Assembly (NCBI GenBank): GCA_023432225.1
Contig: JAEYUW010000045.1
Span: 372,001 to 436,000 of the forward strand
DNA from: Verrucomicrobiota bacterium
GTDB taxonomy: Bacteria > Verrucomicrobiota > Verrucomicrobiia > Opitutales > Opitutaceae
Length of the DNA: 64,000 nt
Direction: 5' to 3'
Shown here piece after piece: positions 43,770-52,295 of this stretch. Within the stretch, counting starts at the first letter, position 1; the number at the start of each line of letters is the position of its first letter. The notes under the pieces are model-generated. The model was not told the origin of the DNA. It saw nothing but the letters and a program-made list of their open reading frames with translations, and ran no database searches. The position numbers and the translations under genes were made by a program.

Positions 43770-45568
43770 TGGCCGATTTGCTCACCAGAAATTTCTGCAT
43801 CATCGCACACGTCGATCACGGTAAGACGACGTTGTCCGACCGCCTGCTCGAATACACCAACACCGTCTCGCAGCGCGTGCTGACTGATCAGCACCTCGAC
43901 GCGATGGACCTCGAGAAGGAGCGCGGCATCACGATCAAGATGCACCCGGTGGTGATGAACTACCCGGCGAAAGACGGAAAGGTCTACAAACTTCACCTCA
44001 CCGACACGCCGGGACACGTGGACTTCTCCTACGAAGTCTCCCGCTCGCTCGCCGCCTGCGAAGGCGCGCTGTTGCTCATCGACGCCGCGCAAGGCGTCGA
44101 AGCGCAGACCGTCGCAAACGCGCACCTCGCGTTCAACCAAGGTCTCAAAGTCATTCCGGTCATCAACAAGATCGACCTGCCGAGCGCGAACCTCGAACTC
44201 TGCATCAAGCAGCTCGAAGACATCCTCACGATTCCCGGCGAAGAGGCGATCCTCGCCAGCGGCAAGGCCGGCATCGGCATCCAGGACATTCTCGAAGCCG
44301 TCGTGACGCGGATTCCGGCGCCGCGCTGGACCGATTACCCGACGCTGCGCGCGCTGGTATTCGACTCGAAATACGATTCGTATCGTGGCGTCATTTCCTA
44401 CGCCCGCGTCTTCTCCGGCACGATCAAGGCCGGCGAGATGATGATGCTGATGAGCACCGGCCAGCGCTCCGAAGTGAAGGAGGTCGGCGTGTTTCGTCCC
44501 GCGATGGAGAAGGTCACGCACCTCGGGCCCGGCGACGTCGGCTACATCGTTTCCAACATCAAGAGCACCGACGAGATCAAGATCGGTGACACCGTCACGC
44601 ACGCCAACAAGCCCGCGGCCGACATGCTGCCCGGCTACAAGGAAGTGCGCCCGATGGTGTATTGCGGCCTCTATCCGCTCGAATCCGACGACTACGAGAA
44701 GCTCAAGGTCGCGCTCGGCAAACTCCGCCTCAACGACTCCGCGCTCGTCTACCAGACCGAATCATCGGTCGCGCTCGGTTTCGGTTTCCGCTGCGGCTTC
44801 CTCGGACTGCTGCACATGGAGGTCATCCAAGAGCGGATCCGCCGTGAATACGACGTCGACATCATCTCCACGTATCCGAGCGTCGTCTACAAGGTGAAGA
44901 CCCACGGCAACGCCGAGATCGACATCGACAATCCCGTCAATCTGCCGGACCCCGCCTCGATCGAGGAAATCAGCGAGCCCACCATCAAGGCCTCGATTCA
45001 CATCCCGAACGAGTTCATGGGCGACATTCTGAACATCATCATGGAAAAGCGCGGCTCGGTCGACCACACCGACACGCTCGACTCCAACCGCGTGATGCTC
45101 ACCTGCACGCTGCCGCTCAACGAAATCCTCGTCGATTTCAACGACCGCCTGAAGAGCATCACGCGCGGCTACGGCTCGATGGACTACGAGCTCGGCGAAT
45201 ATCGTCCCTCCGATCTCGTGAAGATGGAAATCCTCGTGAACCAGGACCCCGTCGACGCGTTTGCCAGCATCGTGCACCGTTCGAAAGCCGAGACCCAGGG
45301 CCGTGCGCTGTGCGAGAAACTGGCCGACATCATTCCGCCGCAGATGTTCAAGATCGCCGTCCAGGCCGCGATCGGCGGCAAGATCATCGCGCGCGACAAC
45401 GTCCGAGAAATGCGCAAGGACGTCACCGCGAAATGCTACGGCGGTGACATCACCCGCAAGCGCAAGCTGCTCGAAAAGCAGAAGGAAGGTAAGAAGAAGA
45501 TGAAGCAGATCGGCAAAGTCTCGATCCCGCCGGACGCCTTCATTCAGGTGCTCAAAACCAACAACTGA
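43769..45568 (+). CDS. lepA: Elongation factor 4 (LepA)
   Basis: A 599-residue translational GTPase. The G domain shows NFCIIAHVDHGKTTLSDRLL, ERGITIKMHPV, DTPGHVDFSYEV and VINKIDLPSA. The EF4-specific C-terminal domain has VTAKCYGGDITRKRKLLEKQ and IGKVSIPPDAFIQVL, with domain IV-lacking architecture. LepA acts on ribosomes, affecting tRNA back-translocation or initiation. The ATG at 43769 overlaps the fabD stop. lepB follows after 25 bases, the common lepA-lepB order. Confidence 0.97.
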   Translation: MADLLTRNFCIIAHVDHGKTTLSDRLLEYTNTVSQRVLTDQHLDAMDLEKERGITIKMHPVVMNYPAKDGKVYKLHLTDTPGHVDFSYEVSRSLAACEGALLLIDAAQGVEAQTVANAHLAFNQGLKVIPVINKIDLPSANLELCIKQLEDILTIPGEEAILASGKAGIGIQDILEAVVTRIPAPRWTDYPTLRALVFDSKYDSYRGVISYARVFSGTIKAGEMMMLMSTGQRSEVKEVGVFRPAMEKVTHLGPGDVGYIVSNIKSTDEIKIGDTVTHANKPAADMLPGYKEVRPMVYCGLYPLESDDYEKLKVALGKLRLNDSALVYQTESSVALGFGFRCGFLGLLHMEVIQERIRREYDVDIISTYPSVVYKVKTHGNAEIDIDNPVNLPDPASIEEISEPTIKASIHIPNEFMGDILNIIMEKRGSVDHTDTLDSNRVMLTCTLPLNEILVDFNDRLKSITRGYGSMDYELGEYRPSDLVKMEILVNQDPVDAFASIVHRSKAETQGRALCEKLADIIPPQMFKIAVQAAIGGKIIARDNVREMRKDVTAKCYGGDITRKRKLLEKQKEGKKKMKQIGKVSIPPDAFIQVLKTNN

Positions 45569-45593
45569 GTTCGCCGTTTCCCCACGCCCCGCC

Positions 45594-46961
45594 GTGTTCG
45601 ACTTTCTCCTGTCCGAAGAAAAAAAGATGCGGCGCCACGCCGCGAACTGGCTCGAAGTCGCCGAGCGCGTCTATCACTTCCGCCGCGATCAGCTGCCCCC
45701 CGCGCAGGTGCAACAACTCGTTGCCGCCCGCGGCGACCTGAAACTGCGCCTCAAGGACAAGGCCGACGCCTCGAAGCTCAAGATGGCGATCGAGAAGCTC
45801 GAGGACGTCCTGCGTCAGACCGGCGGACGCATTTATCCCACCTCGTCCCTCGTCGAAAACGTCGAATTCTTCCTCGTCGCGGCGATCGTGATCCTCGGCT
45901 TGCGCGCGTATTTCGTGCAGCCGTTCAAGATCCCGACGAATTCGATGTGGCCGACGTATTACGGCATGACGCACGAGCTGTTCAAATCCGGCGAGGAGCC
46001 GGGCACGCTCGGCAAGATCGGCCGCTTCCTCGCGTTCGGCGCGACTCACTACGAAGCCACGGCGCCCGCAGATGGCGAGGTGACGGTGCCGGTCGTGCAA
46101 TACGCCAACGGCGAGTGGGGCATGCCGTATTCGCTGACGGCGGGACGGATTTTCGGACTCATTCCGACGACGCGCCGTGAATACACTTTCTTCGTCGACG
46201 GAACGCCCGTGCGGCTGGAGACGCCCGGCGACTTTGGTTTCGACGAAGTGCTCGATGAGGCGTTCGGCAGCGGCAAACCCGCGCAGTTCGGCGCGCGTCT
46301 GCGGGAGCAGCTCGCGCTGCACCCGCGCCCCGAGACGGCCAGCCTCACTCTCTCTGCCGGCAGCCGCGAGTTCGAGCGCCGCGTCAGTCTGTTGCCGATC
46401 GGCAAGCGAGTCCGCAAGGGCGAGAGCGTAGTCTCGTTCGACATTCTCACCGGCGATCTGCTGTTCGTGGAGCGTGTGACCTACAACTTTTTCCCGCCGA
46501 AGGTTGGCCAAGGTTTTGTTTTCAAAACCGAAAATATCGACGCGCCGGACATGAAGGATCGAAACACCGGAGAGCAAGTTCGCCAGTATTACATCAAACG
46601 CCTCGTCGGCGGACCGGGCGACCAGCTGGAAATTCGCACGCCCAAACCCATCCTCGACGGAAACGCCGCCAAGGGTGAGCCCGCCGGACAGCTCTTCCGC
46701 AACGGCGCCCCCATCACCGGCGCGGACGCATTTACCGCCAACGCCGAAAAACAGGGACGCTATCGCGGCTACACCAACCAAGGGCTCCTCGGTGTCGGCA
46801 AAATCGTGGAAGTGCCGGCAAACTCCTTTATGGCGCTCGGCGATAATTCGCCGAAGAGCCTCGACAGCCGTTACTGGGGCTTCGTCCCCGACAAGGACGT
46901 CGTCGGCAAGCCGCTCTTTATCTACTACCCGCTGACGAGCCGCTGGGGCATCGCCAAATAG
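45594..46961 (+). CDS. lepB: Signal peptidase I with a large internal insertion
   Basis: A 455-residue membrane protease that removes signal peptides. A charged N-terminal cytoplasmic domain (about 85 residues) precedes one membrane helix (FFLVAAIVILGLRAYFV, about 92-108). Catalytic Ser117 is in FKIPTNSMWPT and the general-base Lys335 in QYYIKRLVGGPGD. The ALGDNSPKSLDSRYWGFVP box is near the C-terminus. Typical enzymes have 50-60 residues between Ser and Lys; here there are about 217, including PVVQYANGEWGMPYSLTAGR and a helical, Arg-rich part. It starts with GTG at 45594. It follows lepA by 25 bases. The insertion is unassigned and may be a lineage feature. Confidence 0.92.
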   Translation: MFDFLLSEEKKMRRHAANWLEVAERVYHFRRDQLPPAQVQQLVAARGDLKLRLKDKADASKLKMAIEKLEDVLRQTGGRIYPTSSLVENVEFFLVAAIVILGLRAYFVQPFKIPTNSMWPTYYGMTHELFKSGEEPGTLGKIGRFLAFGATHYEATAPADGEVTVPVVQYANGEWGMPYSLTAGRIFGLIPTTRREYTFFVDGTPVRLETPGDFGFDEVLDEAFGSGKPAQFGARLREQLALHPRPETASLTLSAGSREFERRVSLLPIGKRVRKGESVVSFDILTGDLLFVERVTYNFFPPKVGQGFVFKTENIDAPDMKDRNTGEQVRQYYIKRLVGGPGDQLEIRTPKPILDGNAAKGEPAGQLFRNGAPITGADAFTANAEKQGRYRGYTNQGLLGVGKIVEVPANSFMALGDNSPKSLDSRYWGFVPDKDVVGKPLFIYYPLTSRWGIAK

Positions 46962-47468
46962 TCAGCGCCCGGCCGCAGCCAACGCCGCACGCGGACGTGA
47001 CGGTTTCGCCGCACGCGCTTGCCGCGGCGCGACGGGCACCACGAGGACAGGGCAGGGCGCTTTGCGCAGTAGAGCGTGCGCCACGCTGCCCACGAGCATC
47101 TCGTAAGCCGCCGAGTGCCCATGCGAGCCGATCACGATGTAGTCGGGGCGGGCGACCCTAGCCACGCGCTGGATCGTCGCGACGACCGTGCCCGCATGCA
47201 AAATGATCTTGGTGTCAGGCACCCGCCGTTTGAACCAGCGCCCCAGCGCCTGCAACCGCTCGGCTACGCGGCGACGCGTGTTGGTGGCGAGCGCCTCGAC
47301 CTCAAAGCTCGACAGCGCGTAGTAGGAGCCGACGCGCGGGTCGGTTTCGACGGCGTGCAAGAGTATCACGCGAGCGTCGAGCGCCAGCGCGAGACCGCGC
47401 GCGGCATTGCAAACCTGAACCGTGGCTCCCGAAAGATCCACTGGCACCAGAATCTTTTTCTTTTTCAT
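46962..47468 (-). CDS. Universal stress protein (UspA family)
   Basis: A 168-residue protein with the UspA fold: KILVPVDLSGATVQVCNAAR at the start, VILLHAVET, and the ATP-binding signature IVIGSHGHSAAYEMLVGSVA followed by HALLRKAPCPVLVVPV. The tail is basic and Ala-rich. It is the last gene of a four-gene minus-strand operon; its ATG overlaps the phosphoribosyltransferase stop (ATGA). It ends directly next to the convergent lepB stop, leaving no intergenic space. Its role is probably in stress survival; the trigger is unknown. Confidence 0.9.
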   Translation of the reverse strand: MKKKKILVPVDLSGATVQVCNAARGLALALDARVILLHAVETDPRVGSYYALSSFEVEALATNTRRRVAERLQALGRWFKRRVPDTKIILHAGTVVATIQRVARVARPDYIVIGSHGHSAAYEMLVGSVAHALLRKAPCPVLVVPVAPRQARAAKPSRPRAALAAAGR

Positions 47469-48154
47469 GTTGGATCGTCCTCAATCGGGCCGCTTCCGAA
47501 CGGCAAGGCACGCAACAGCGCGAGCACTTCATCATCCGTGGTCGGCGAGAAGTCCTGGTAGAATTCGCCCACCGCCAGCAGATGGTCCGGCTCGAGGACC
47601 GAAATCACTTCATCGGCGAGATGACGGAGAAAATCCGCCGTTTCACGCGACACCACCGGCGCAGCCACTGTCACGTGCACCGCACCGCGCCACTGCGCCG
47701 CCTGCACCGCGGCGCGCATGGTTGCCCCCGTCGCGATTCCGTCATCGACGAGAATCACATTCGCTTCGCGCAACGACAGCAGGGGACGCGCCCAGCGGAT
47801 GATGTGCTCGCGATGCGCCAGCTCCACACGCGCGCGCGCCGCGACCTGGCCAACACTGCGCGCCGGAAGTCCAAACGAGCGGATCACGTCATCGTTGTGA
47901 ATTTCGACCCCGCCACTCGCGATCGCACCGAAGGCAATTTCCTCATCACCCGGCACACCGAGTTTGCGGACAACGAGAACATCCATCGGGCAGTGCAGAC
48001 TATCCGCCACCACCACAGCGACCGGCACGCCGCCCCGAGGGAGACCCAACACTATCGCCGAACCTGGCGGCGTTGTGGCACGCAGGCGGCTGGCAAGAAG
48101 CTCGCCGGCGTGATGCCGGTCGCGAAAAACATGAGTGGAAAGAGTGGCATTCAC
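47465..48154 (-). CDS. Phosphoribosyltransferase family protein
   Basis: A 229-residue protein of the type I PRTase fold. The start region VFRDRHHAGELLASRL and IVLGLPRGGVPVAVVVAD are typical of the family that often occurs fused to a dienelactone-hydrolase-like domain. The PRPP loop is VILVDDGIATGATMRAA. A flexible-loop region with DVLVVRKLGVPGDEEIAFGA lies before it. GTG at 48154 overlaps the stop of the upstream gene (GTGA), which decides the start over longer in-frame readings that would overlap that gene. The substrate is unknown. Here the hydrolase is a separate gene in the same operon. Confidence 0.85.
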   Translation of the reverse strand: MNATLSTHVFRDRHHAGELLASRLRATTPPGSAIVLGLPRGGVPVAVVVADSLHCPMDVLVVRKLGVPGDEEIAFGAIASGGVEIHNDDVIRSFGLPARSVGQVAARARVELAHREHIIRWARPLLSLREANVILVDDGIATGATMRAAVQAAQWRGAVHVTVAAPVVSRETADFLRHLADEVISVLEPDHLLAVGEFYQDFSPTTDDEVLALLRALPFGSGPIEDDPT

Positions 48155-48543
48155 GACACGCGCGCGACCACAGGTCGCGAGATGAGCGGTGAGTGCCGCG
48201 ACCGCGGACTCACGCGCACCCAGAGCCAGCGCGCCGGCGCGGTTTGCCGAAAGCGCACCAGCGAGAAACACCCCCGCAGCTCCGCGCCGTGCAACACGGC
48301 CACGATATGCTGAGGCGACCATTTTCTTATCTCGACGGGGCCCGCGTCCCAACAATCCGGTATGCCGCTGACCGCATCTGCCGCGCCTGAAAGTTCGATG
48401 GCCAGATGTCGTTCGCGGGCGTGCAGAACGGGACCGTGCGGCATACTCCAAAGCCGCCGCTCCGAATCAAAAGAGAGTTCAAGCACCCAGGATTGGTGCG
48501 GACGTTTCCAGTGCAGGATCCGGAAATGCGGATAGATGTTCAT
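48151..48543 (-). CDS. LigD 3'-phosphoesterase-like protein
   Basis: A 130-residue protein resembling the DNA polymerase/ligase N-terminal phosphoesterase domain: FRILHWKRPHQSWVLELSFD, RRLWSMPHGPVLHARERHLA, SGIPDCWDAGPVEIRKW and LRGCFSLVRFRQ follow the domain's order (HxxxxH..., WxxPxGP, GxxxxWDxG, LxGxFxLxRx). Compared with LigD, the metal-binding HxxxxxHxD is shortened to HxxxxH and its Asp is absent, so catalysis is uncertain. The ATG at 48543 overlaps the hydrolase stop and its own stop overlaps the next gene, so all are coupled. LigD-type domains trim 3' ends in end joining; a repair role here is inference. Confidence 0.6.
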   Translation of the reverse strand: MNIYPHFRILHWKRPHQSWVLELSFDSERRLWSMPHGPVLHARERHLAIELSGAADAVSGIPDCWDAGPVEIRKWSPQHIVAVLHGAELRGCFSLVRFRQTAPARWLWVRVSPRSRHSPLISRPVVARVS

Positions 48544-49259
48544 GCGACGGCGACAGGAGCGGAGACGGAGCTTTGACGCGCGGCGTTGCGCGTTGACGGT
48601 GGCGCGAGGTGCCGGGCGAACCAATCGCCGGCGAGATCAGCCACGCGCGCAATCGCACCAGGCTCCTCGAAGCGGTGGGTGGCGTTCGGAATCACCTCAA
48701 GATGCTTCTCGCAACGCATGATGGCCAAGGCTTCACGATTGCCGTGGAGCGCTGCGTCATCCCAGCCGCCGACCAGCAGCAGCGTTGGAGCGAACGTTTG
48801 CCGCAGAGCGGCGCCAGTCAGGTCAGGGCGTCCGCCACGCGCGACGAGCGCGTCGACGATTTCCGGTAGCTCAGCCGCAGCGATGATCGCGGCGGTCGCA
48901 CCGGTGCTGGCTCCGAAAACACCGCAACGGAGTTCCCGCGTGTCCGACTGTTGCTGTAGCCATCGCGCGACCGCGATCAACCGTCGAGCGAGCAGCGGCA
49001 CATCATAGCGCAGGCGCGGCTCGATACATTCCTGGGCTTCTTCGCACCGCGAGAGCAGATTAAACAGGAGTGTGGCAAAACCCAGAGACCGCAGGTGTGC
49101 CGCGACATCGCAGTTGCGGTAGGTGTGGCGCGTGCTGCCGCTGCCGTGCGCGAAAAGCACCAAACCGCGGGCGCGATCGGGAATAGTGAGTTCGGCCTCG
49201 AGGCAGGTGTCGGCCAACTCGAGCTCCAGCTCTGTCGCAGTGGAGTTTGCGGAGTTCAT
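48540..49259 (-). CDS. Dienelactone-hydrolase-like alpha/beta hydrolase
   Basis: A 239-residue alpha/beta hydrolase. The oxyanion region LVLFAHGSGSTRHTYRN, nucleophile Ser in GVFGASTGATAAIIAA, acid Asp in LLLVGGWDDAAL and His in IPNATHRFEEPGAIARV form a complete triad. The pattern matches the hydrolase that is often fused to a phosphoribosyltransferase; here the phosphoribosyltransferase is two genes downstream. It heads the four-gene coupled operon. The short C-terminal tail is Ser/Ala-rich. The substrate is unknown. Confidence 0.85.
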   Translation of the reverse strand: MNSANSTATELELELADTCLEAELTIPDRARGLVLFAHGSGSTRHTYRNCDVAAHLRSLGFATLLFNLLSRCEEAQECIEPRLRYDVPLLARRLIAVARWLQQQSDTRELRCGVFGASTGATAAIIAAAELPEIVDALVARGGRPDLTGAALRQTFAPTLLLVGGWDDAALHGNREALAIMRCEKHLEVIPNATHRFEEPGAIARVADLAGDWFARHLAPPSTRNAARQSSVSAPVAVA

Positions 49260-49551
49260 ACCGGAGAAAGGGGACTACCGCGCCGGAAGTATCGCGCGAT
49301 CCGTGGCAGAACGCTGCGCACGGATTGAGTTTTCTCACTGCGCATTCCTTGAGCGGGTGGTCCGCCAGTCAGTCACCAGTCCGGACAGCGCGCATTCTCG
49401 GTAAGATCGGCCTCATCAACGCCGCCCGAAGACTGAATTTCACCGCATACTAACGCACAATAAGCATTATGTCCATAATACCTTGAGGCATAAGACGGCG
49501 GGAGAGACCGGTCGCAAAAAACGCTCCCGTCGTGCGAATCCGGCGCTTCTC
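49260..49551. other. AT-richer intergenic region upstream of the hydrolase operon
   Basis: No gene is supported here. The stretch contains an inverted repeat ATTATG-TC-CATAAT at 49466-49479 in locally AT-rich DNA, which could be an operator or promoter element for the minus-strand operon ending at 46962 or simply AT-rich spacer. This is pattern-based only. Confidence 0.35.
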
Positions 49552-50448
49552 TCAGCACGCCCCATTCAACACATGCGCCGCCACGCGTTGGACAACAGGC
49601 TCGCCGCCATCTTCCAACAGGTAGTGACCGCCCCCTTCCAATAATTCGTGGCGCGCCGCGGGCAGCAATCTCGTCCAGCGCGCGTAGTAGTGCCGGTTAA
49701 AACAGAAATCATCGCCGCCCCACACTACTGCGACGTCGCGTTCGCGCAGAAGCGGCAAAGCTTGCTCAATCTCCGCGAGCGCACGGTCGGCCGCAGTGCC
49801 CCGCCCGCTCGGGATGTCCACGACGAAGCGGTGCGTCGCGATGCGATTCTTCCACGAATCGTAAGGGAAAAGAAAACCGCGCTTCACATCAGCCGGCAGC
49901 GGACGCGAGACCGCCATCCATGTCGCCGGCCAGGCGAAGCCGTTACCGCCGCGCACGATCAGCTCGCCAAGAAGCGGCGCCCGGCAAAGACGGATGCGCC
50001 ACGGCACCACGGTATCGGCGAAAGCCGCGGTGTTGAGAATCACGACGCGACCGAGCTTTTCGGACTGCGGCAACAGTGCGCCGAGTCCGATCGGCCCACC
50101 CCAGTCATGAACCACGAGGTGGATGCGCTTCAGTTGCAGCGAATCGAGCAGCGCGCGCAGATTCGCGACGTGGTTTGGCAGCGTGTAATTCCAGCGCTGC
50201 GGCTTGTCGCTCAGGCCGCAACCGAGGTGATCCGGCACGATGCAGCGCATGCGACCGCGCAGCGCGAGCACCACATCGCGGTAGAGAAAGGACCACGTCG
50301 GATTACCGTGCACCATCACGACGGCTTCGTCGGAACGCGGCCCCTCGTCGAGGTAGCTCAGCTCGCCCGCCGGCGTCGCGAATCGCTTCGGTTCGAACGG
50401 ATACAGCTTTTTCAGCCAATCTGGTATCTGTGCGGCGCGGGTTACCAT
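49552..50448 (-). CDS. oleB: OleB-type alpha/beta hydrolase (beta-lactone decarboxylase)
   Basis: A 298-residue protein of the haloalkane-dehalogenase superfamily. It closely matches OleB: ELSYLDEGP, MVHGNPTWSFLYRDVV, VPDHLGCGLSDKPQRWNYTL, nucleophile Asp115 in LVVHDWGGPIGLG, and VILNTAAFADTVVPWRIRLC. VRGGNGFAWPATWMAVSRPL, FPYDSWKNRIATHRFVVDIP and His275 in EGGGHYLLED complete it. OleB splits a beta-lactone into an alkene and CO2 in head-to-head hydrocarbon synthesis. The ATG at 50448 overlaps the oleA stop by 7 bases, so they are coupled. OleC, which makes the lactone, is not in the window. A generic esterase is less likely given the OleA neighbour. Confidence 0.85.
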   Translation of the reverse strand: MVTRAAQIPDWLKKLYPFEPKRFATPAGELSYLDEGPRSDEAVVMVHGNPTWSFLYRDVVLALRGRMRCIVPDHLGCGLSDKPQRWNYTLPNHVANLRALLDSLQLKRIHLVVHDWGGPIGLGALLPQSEKLGRVVILNTAAFADTVVPWRIRLCRAPLLGELIVRGGNGFAWPATWMAVSRPLPADVKRGFLFPYDSWKNRIATHRFVVDIPSGRGTAADRALAEIEQALPLLRERDVAVVWGGDDFCFNRHYYARWTRLLPAARHELLEGGGHYLLEDGGEPVVQRVAAHVLNGAC

Positions 50449-51479
50449 TCGAGCGCGAGCATGAGACTGTTGATGCCGCTGCCGATACCGAGCAGCGCGA
50501 CTTTCTGCCCCTCGCGCACCGCCCCCTGCTCCACGGCGCGTGCCAGCGTCATCGGCAGCGCAGCTGAGCCTGTGTTGCCGAGGGTTTCAAACGACGAGAA
50601 ATCCTTCGCGAGATCCAAGCCAAGTGTTTCGTAGAGCTTCCGCCGGTGCGCGCTGCCGACTTGGTGGCAGATGAAGCGGTCCGGCGTGTTCTCGCTCCAA
50701 CCGCTCTCGCGCTTGAAATCCGCCCACGTGCGTCGCGCGACCTCGACGCCGGCGATGAGCAGCTGCTCCGAATCCGTTTCCATCGCCAGCCCATCGCCCG
50801 CGCTGTCGCCCTGGCACAGATCGCTGTGGCTCGTGTCGGCAAGCGCGGCACCGGCGATCAAGCGGTGGCGCGGCGCGTCGGCGGGCAGTTCATCCTCGTG
50901 GCAGACGACGGCGGCGACAGCAGCCGAACCGATCGTGAGGTTGGCGAAGAACGGCTTGATCGCGTTGCGATCGAGATTGGCCGCGAGCAAATGCTGGATC
51001 GTGCGCTCGACGAGCGGACGGCCGTTTTCACCGGACACGACGATACCCGCGCGAACCTGACCGGCGTCGATCATCGAACCGAGCAGCACGAGGCCGTTGA
51101 GAAAACCGAGGCACGCGTTCGACACGTCGAACACCTGCATGCCGCCGCCGAGGCCCATTTTGTGGTGCACGAACGTCGCTGTGGCCGGCTCCAGCATGTC
51201 GCGGCACACGGCGCTGTGCATGAGCACCTGCAGTTTGGCCGCGGGAATTTTCGTAATGCCGAGCAGTTTGCGACCCGCGGCGGCGCTGGCGTCGGACGGA
51301 CGCGTGCCTGCCGGCCACATGCGACGCTCGCGGATACCGGACATGAGCTCGAGGCGCCCTTCCGGCAGTCGCAGGCGCTCATACATCGGCCGCAACCGCG
51401 CCTCGATGTCGGCCGACGACCAGATTTCGTCCGGTTCGATCGCTGCGATGGATTCGATGCAGGCGTGTCGGAAGCGCAT
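50442..51479 (-). CDS. oleA: OleA, head-to-head condensing ketosynthase III
   Basis: A 345-residue thiolase-fold enzyme. Its sequence follows OleA rather than FabH: FRHACIESIAAIEPDEIWSS, LELMSGIRERRMWPAGTRPS, VLMHSAVCRDMLEPATATFV (catalytic Glu97), VFDVSNACLGFLNGL (catalytic Cys123), and SGENGRPLVERTIQHLLAA. RFICHQVGSAHRRKLYETLG (His272), TLGNTGSAALPMTLARA (Asn302) and GIGSGINSLML follow. Glu97 and Cys123 are spaced as Glu117 and Cys143 in the characterised Xanthomonas enzyme. OleA joins two fatty acyl thioesters to a beta-keto acid. It begins 3 bases after the FabI-like stop and overlaps oleB. Confidence 0.92.
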   Translation of the reverse strand: MRFRHACIESIAAIEPDEIWSSADIEARLRPMYERLRLPEGRLELMSGIRERRMWPAGTRPSDASAAAGRKLLGITKIPAAKLQVLMHSAVCRDMLEPATATFVHHKMGLGGGMQVFDVSNACLGFLNGLVLLGSMIDAGQVRAGIVVSGENGRPLVERTIQHLLAANLDRNAIKPFFANLTIGSAAVAAVVCHEDELPADAPRHRLIAGAALADTSHSDLCQGDSAGDGLAMETDSEQLLIAGVEVARRTWADFKRESGWSENTPDRFICHQVGSAHRRKLYETLGLDLAKDFSSFETLGNTGSAALPMTLARAVEQGAVREGQKVALLGIGSGINSLMLALEW

Positions 51480-51482
51480 CGC

Positions 51483-52295
51483 TTACTTCTCCGGCCGCAT
51501 GGCGAGGCGGATGACGTCCTTGTCGAAATAGTTCGAACCGAGACCGGCATCAACAACCAGCGTCGTGCCGTTCACGCCGCTGCTGCGCGGACTGAGGAGG
51601 AAAAGCGCGACGTTGGCGACTTCCTGCGTGTCGAGCGCGCGTTTGCGGAACGTCAGCTTTTCCGCGTAGAGATAGCTCTCAAGGTAACCGGGGATGCCTG
51701 CCGACGCGCTCGTCTTGAGCGGGCCGCTGCCGAGGACGTTCACGCGGATGGCGGTGTCGGCGCTGAGCGACTTCGCGAGAAAGCGCGCACATGATTCGAG
51801 CGCGGCCTTGATCGGGCCCATGTAGCCGTAGTTGTCAGGCGTCACGACGAGCGACGAAATGCCAATGGTCACGACGGACGCATCGCGTGCGAGCTGCGGC
51901 TTGAAGGCGCGAGTCAGCTCCACGAGTGAAAAGGCCGAAATGGCCGTGGCCTGCAGAAAGTCGCTGCGCTTCGTCTCGGCGAAAGTCTTGAATCCTTCGC
52001 TGTAGTTGGCGAACGCGATCGAGTGCACGAGGCCGTGCAGCGGCGCGAAGCCAGCGGCCGCGACTTCTGCCGCGAGCTTGTCGCATGCACCGTCCTGCTC
52101 GACGTCACAGACGAAGACCGGCCGATCAGCGAGCAGCGCTTCGAGTGATTTCTTCCGCGCTTCGGAGCGCACGGCGTAAACGACGCGAGCCCCCTGCTCC
52201 TCCAGCGATTTCGCAATAATCCACGCGACGCTCTTCTTGTTGGCGACGCCTTGGACGAGGAAGGTTTTGCCCGCAACCTGGAGAAAATCGCTCAT
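51483..52295 (-). CDS. FabI-like enoyl-ACP reductase lacking the first active-site Tyr
   Basis: A 270-residue SDR of the FabI branch: GKTFLVQGVANKKSVAWIIA, VHSIAFANYSEGF and the catalytic Tyr156-x6-Lys163 (YGYMGPIK). The C-terminal part has VNVLGSGPLKTSASAGIPGY and SSGVNGTTLVVDAGLGSN. FabI has a second Tyr (Tyr146 in E. coli) that contacts the substrate; the equivalent residue here is Ile146 in VVTIGISSLVV. It could still reduce enoyl thioesters, or act on another bond. The ATG at 52295 overlaps the FabZ-like stop (ATGA), and oleA follows after 3 bases, so it is embedded in the cluster. Confidence 0.85.
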   Translation of the reverse strand: MSDFLQVAGKTFLVQGVANKKSVAWIIAKSLEEQGARVVYAVRSEARKKSLEALLADRPVFVCDVEQDGACDKLAAEVAAAGFAPLHGLVHSIAFANYSEGFKTFAETKRSDFLQATAISAFSLVELTRAFKPQLARDASVVTIGISSLVVTPDNYGYMGPIKAALESCARFLAKSLSADTAIRVNVLGSGPLKTSASAGIPGYLESYLYAEKLTFRKRALDTQEVANVALFLLSPRSSGVNGTTLVVDAGLGSNYFDKDVIRLAMRPEK

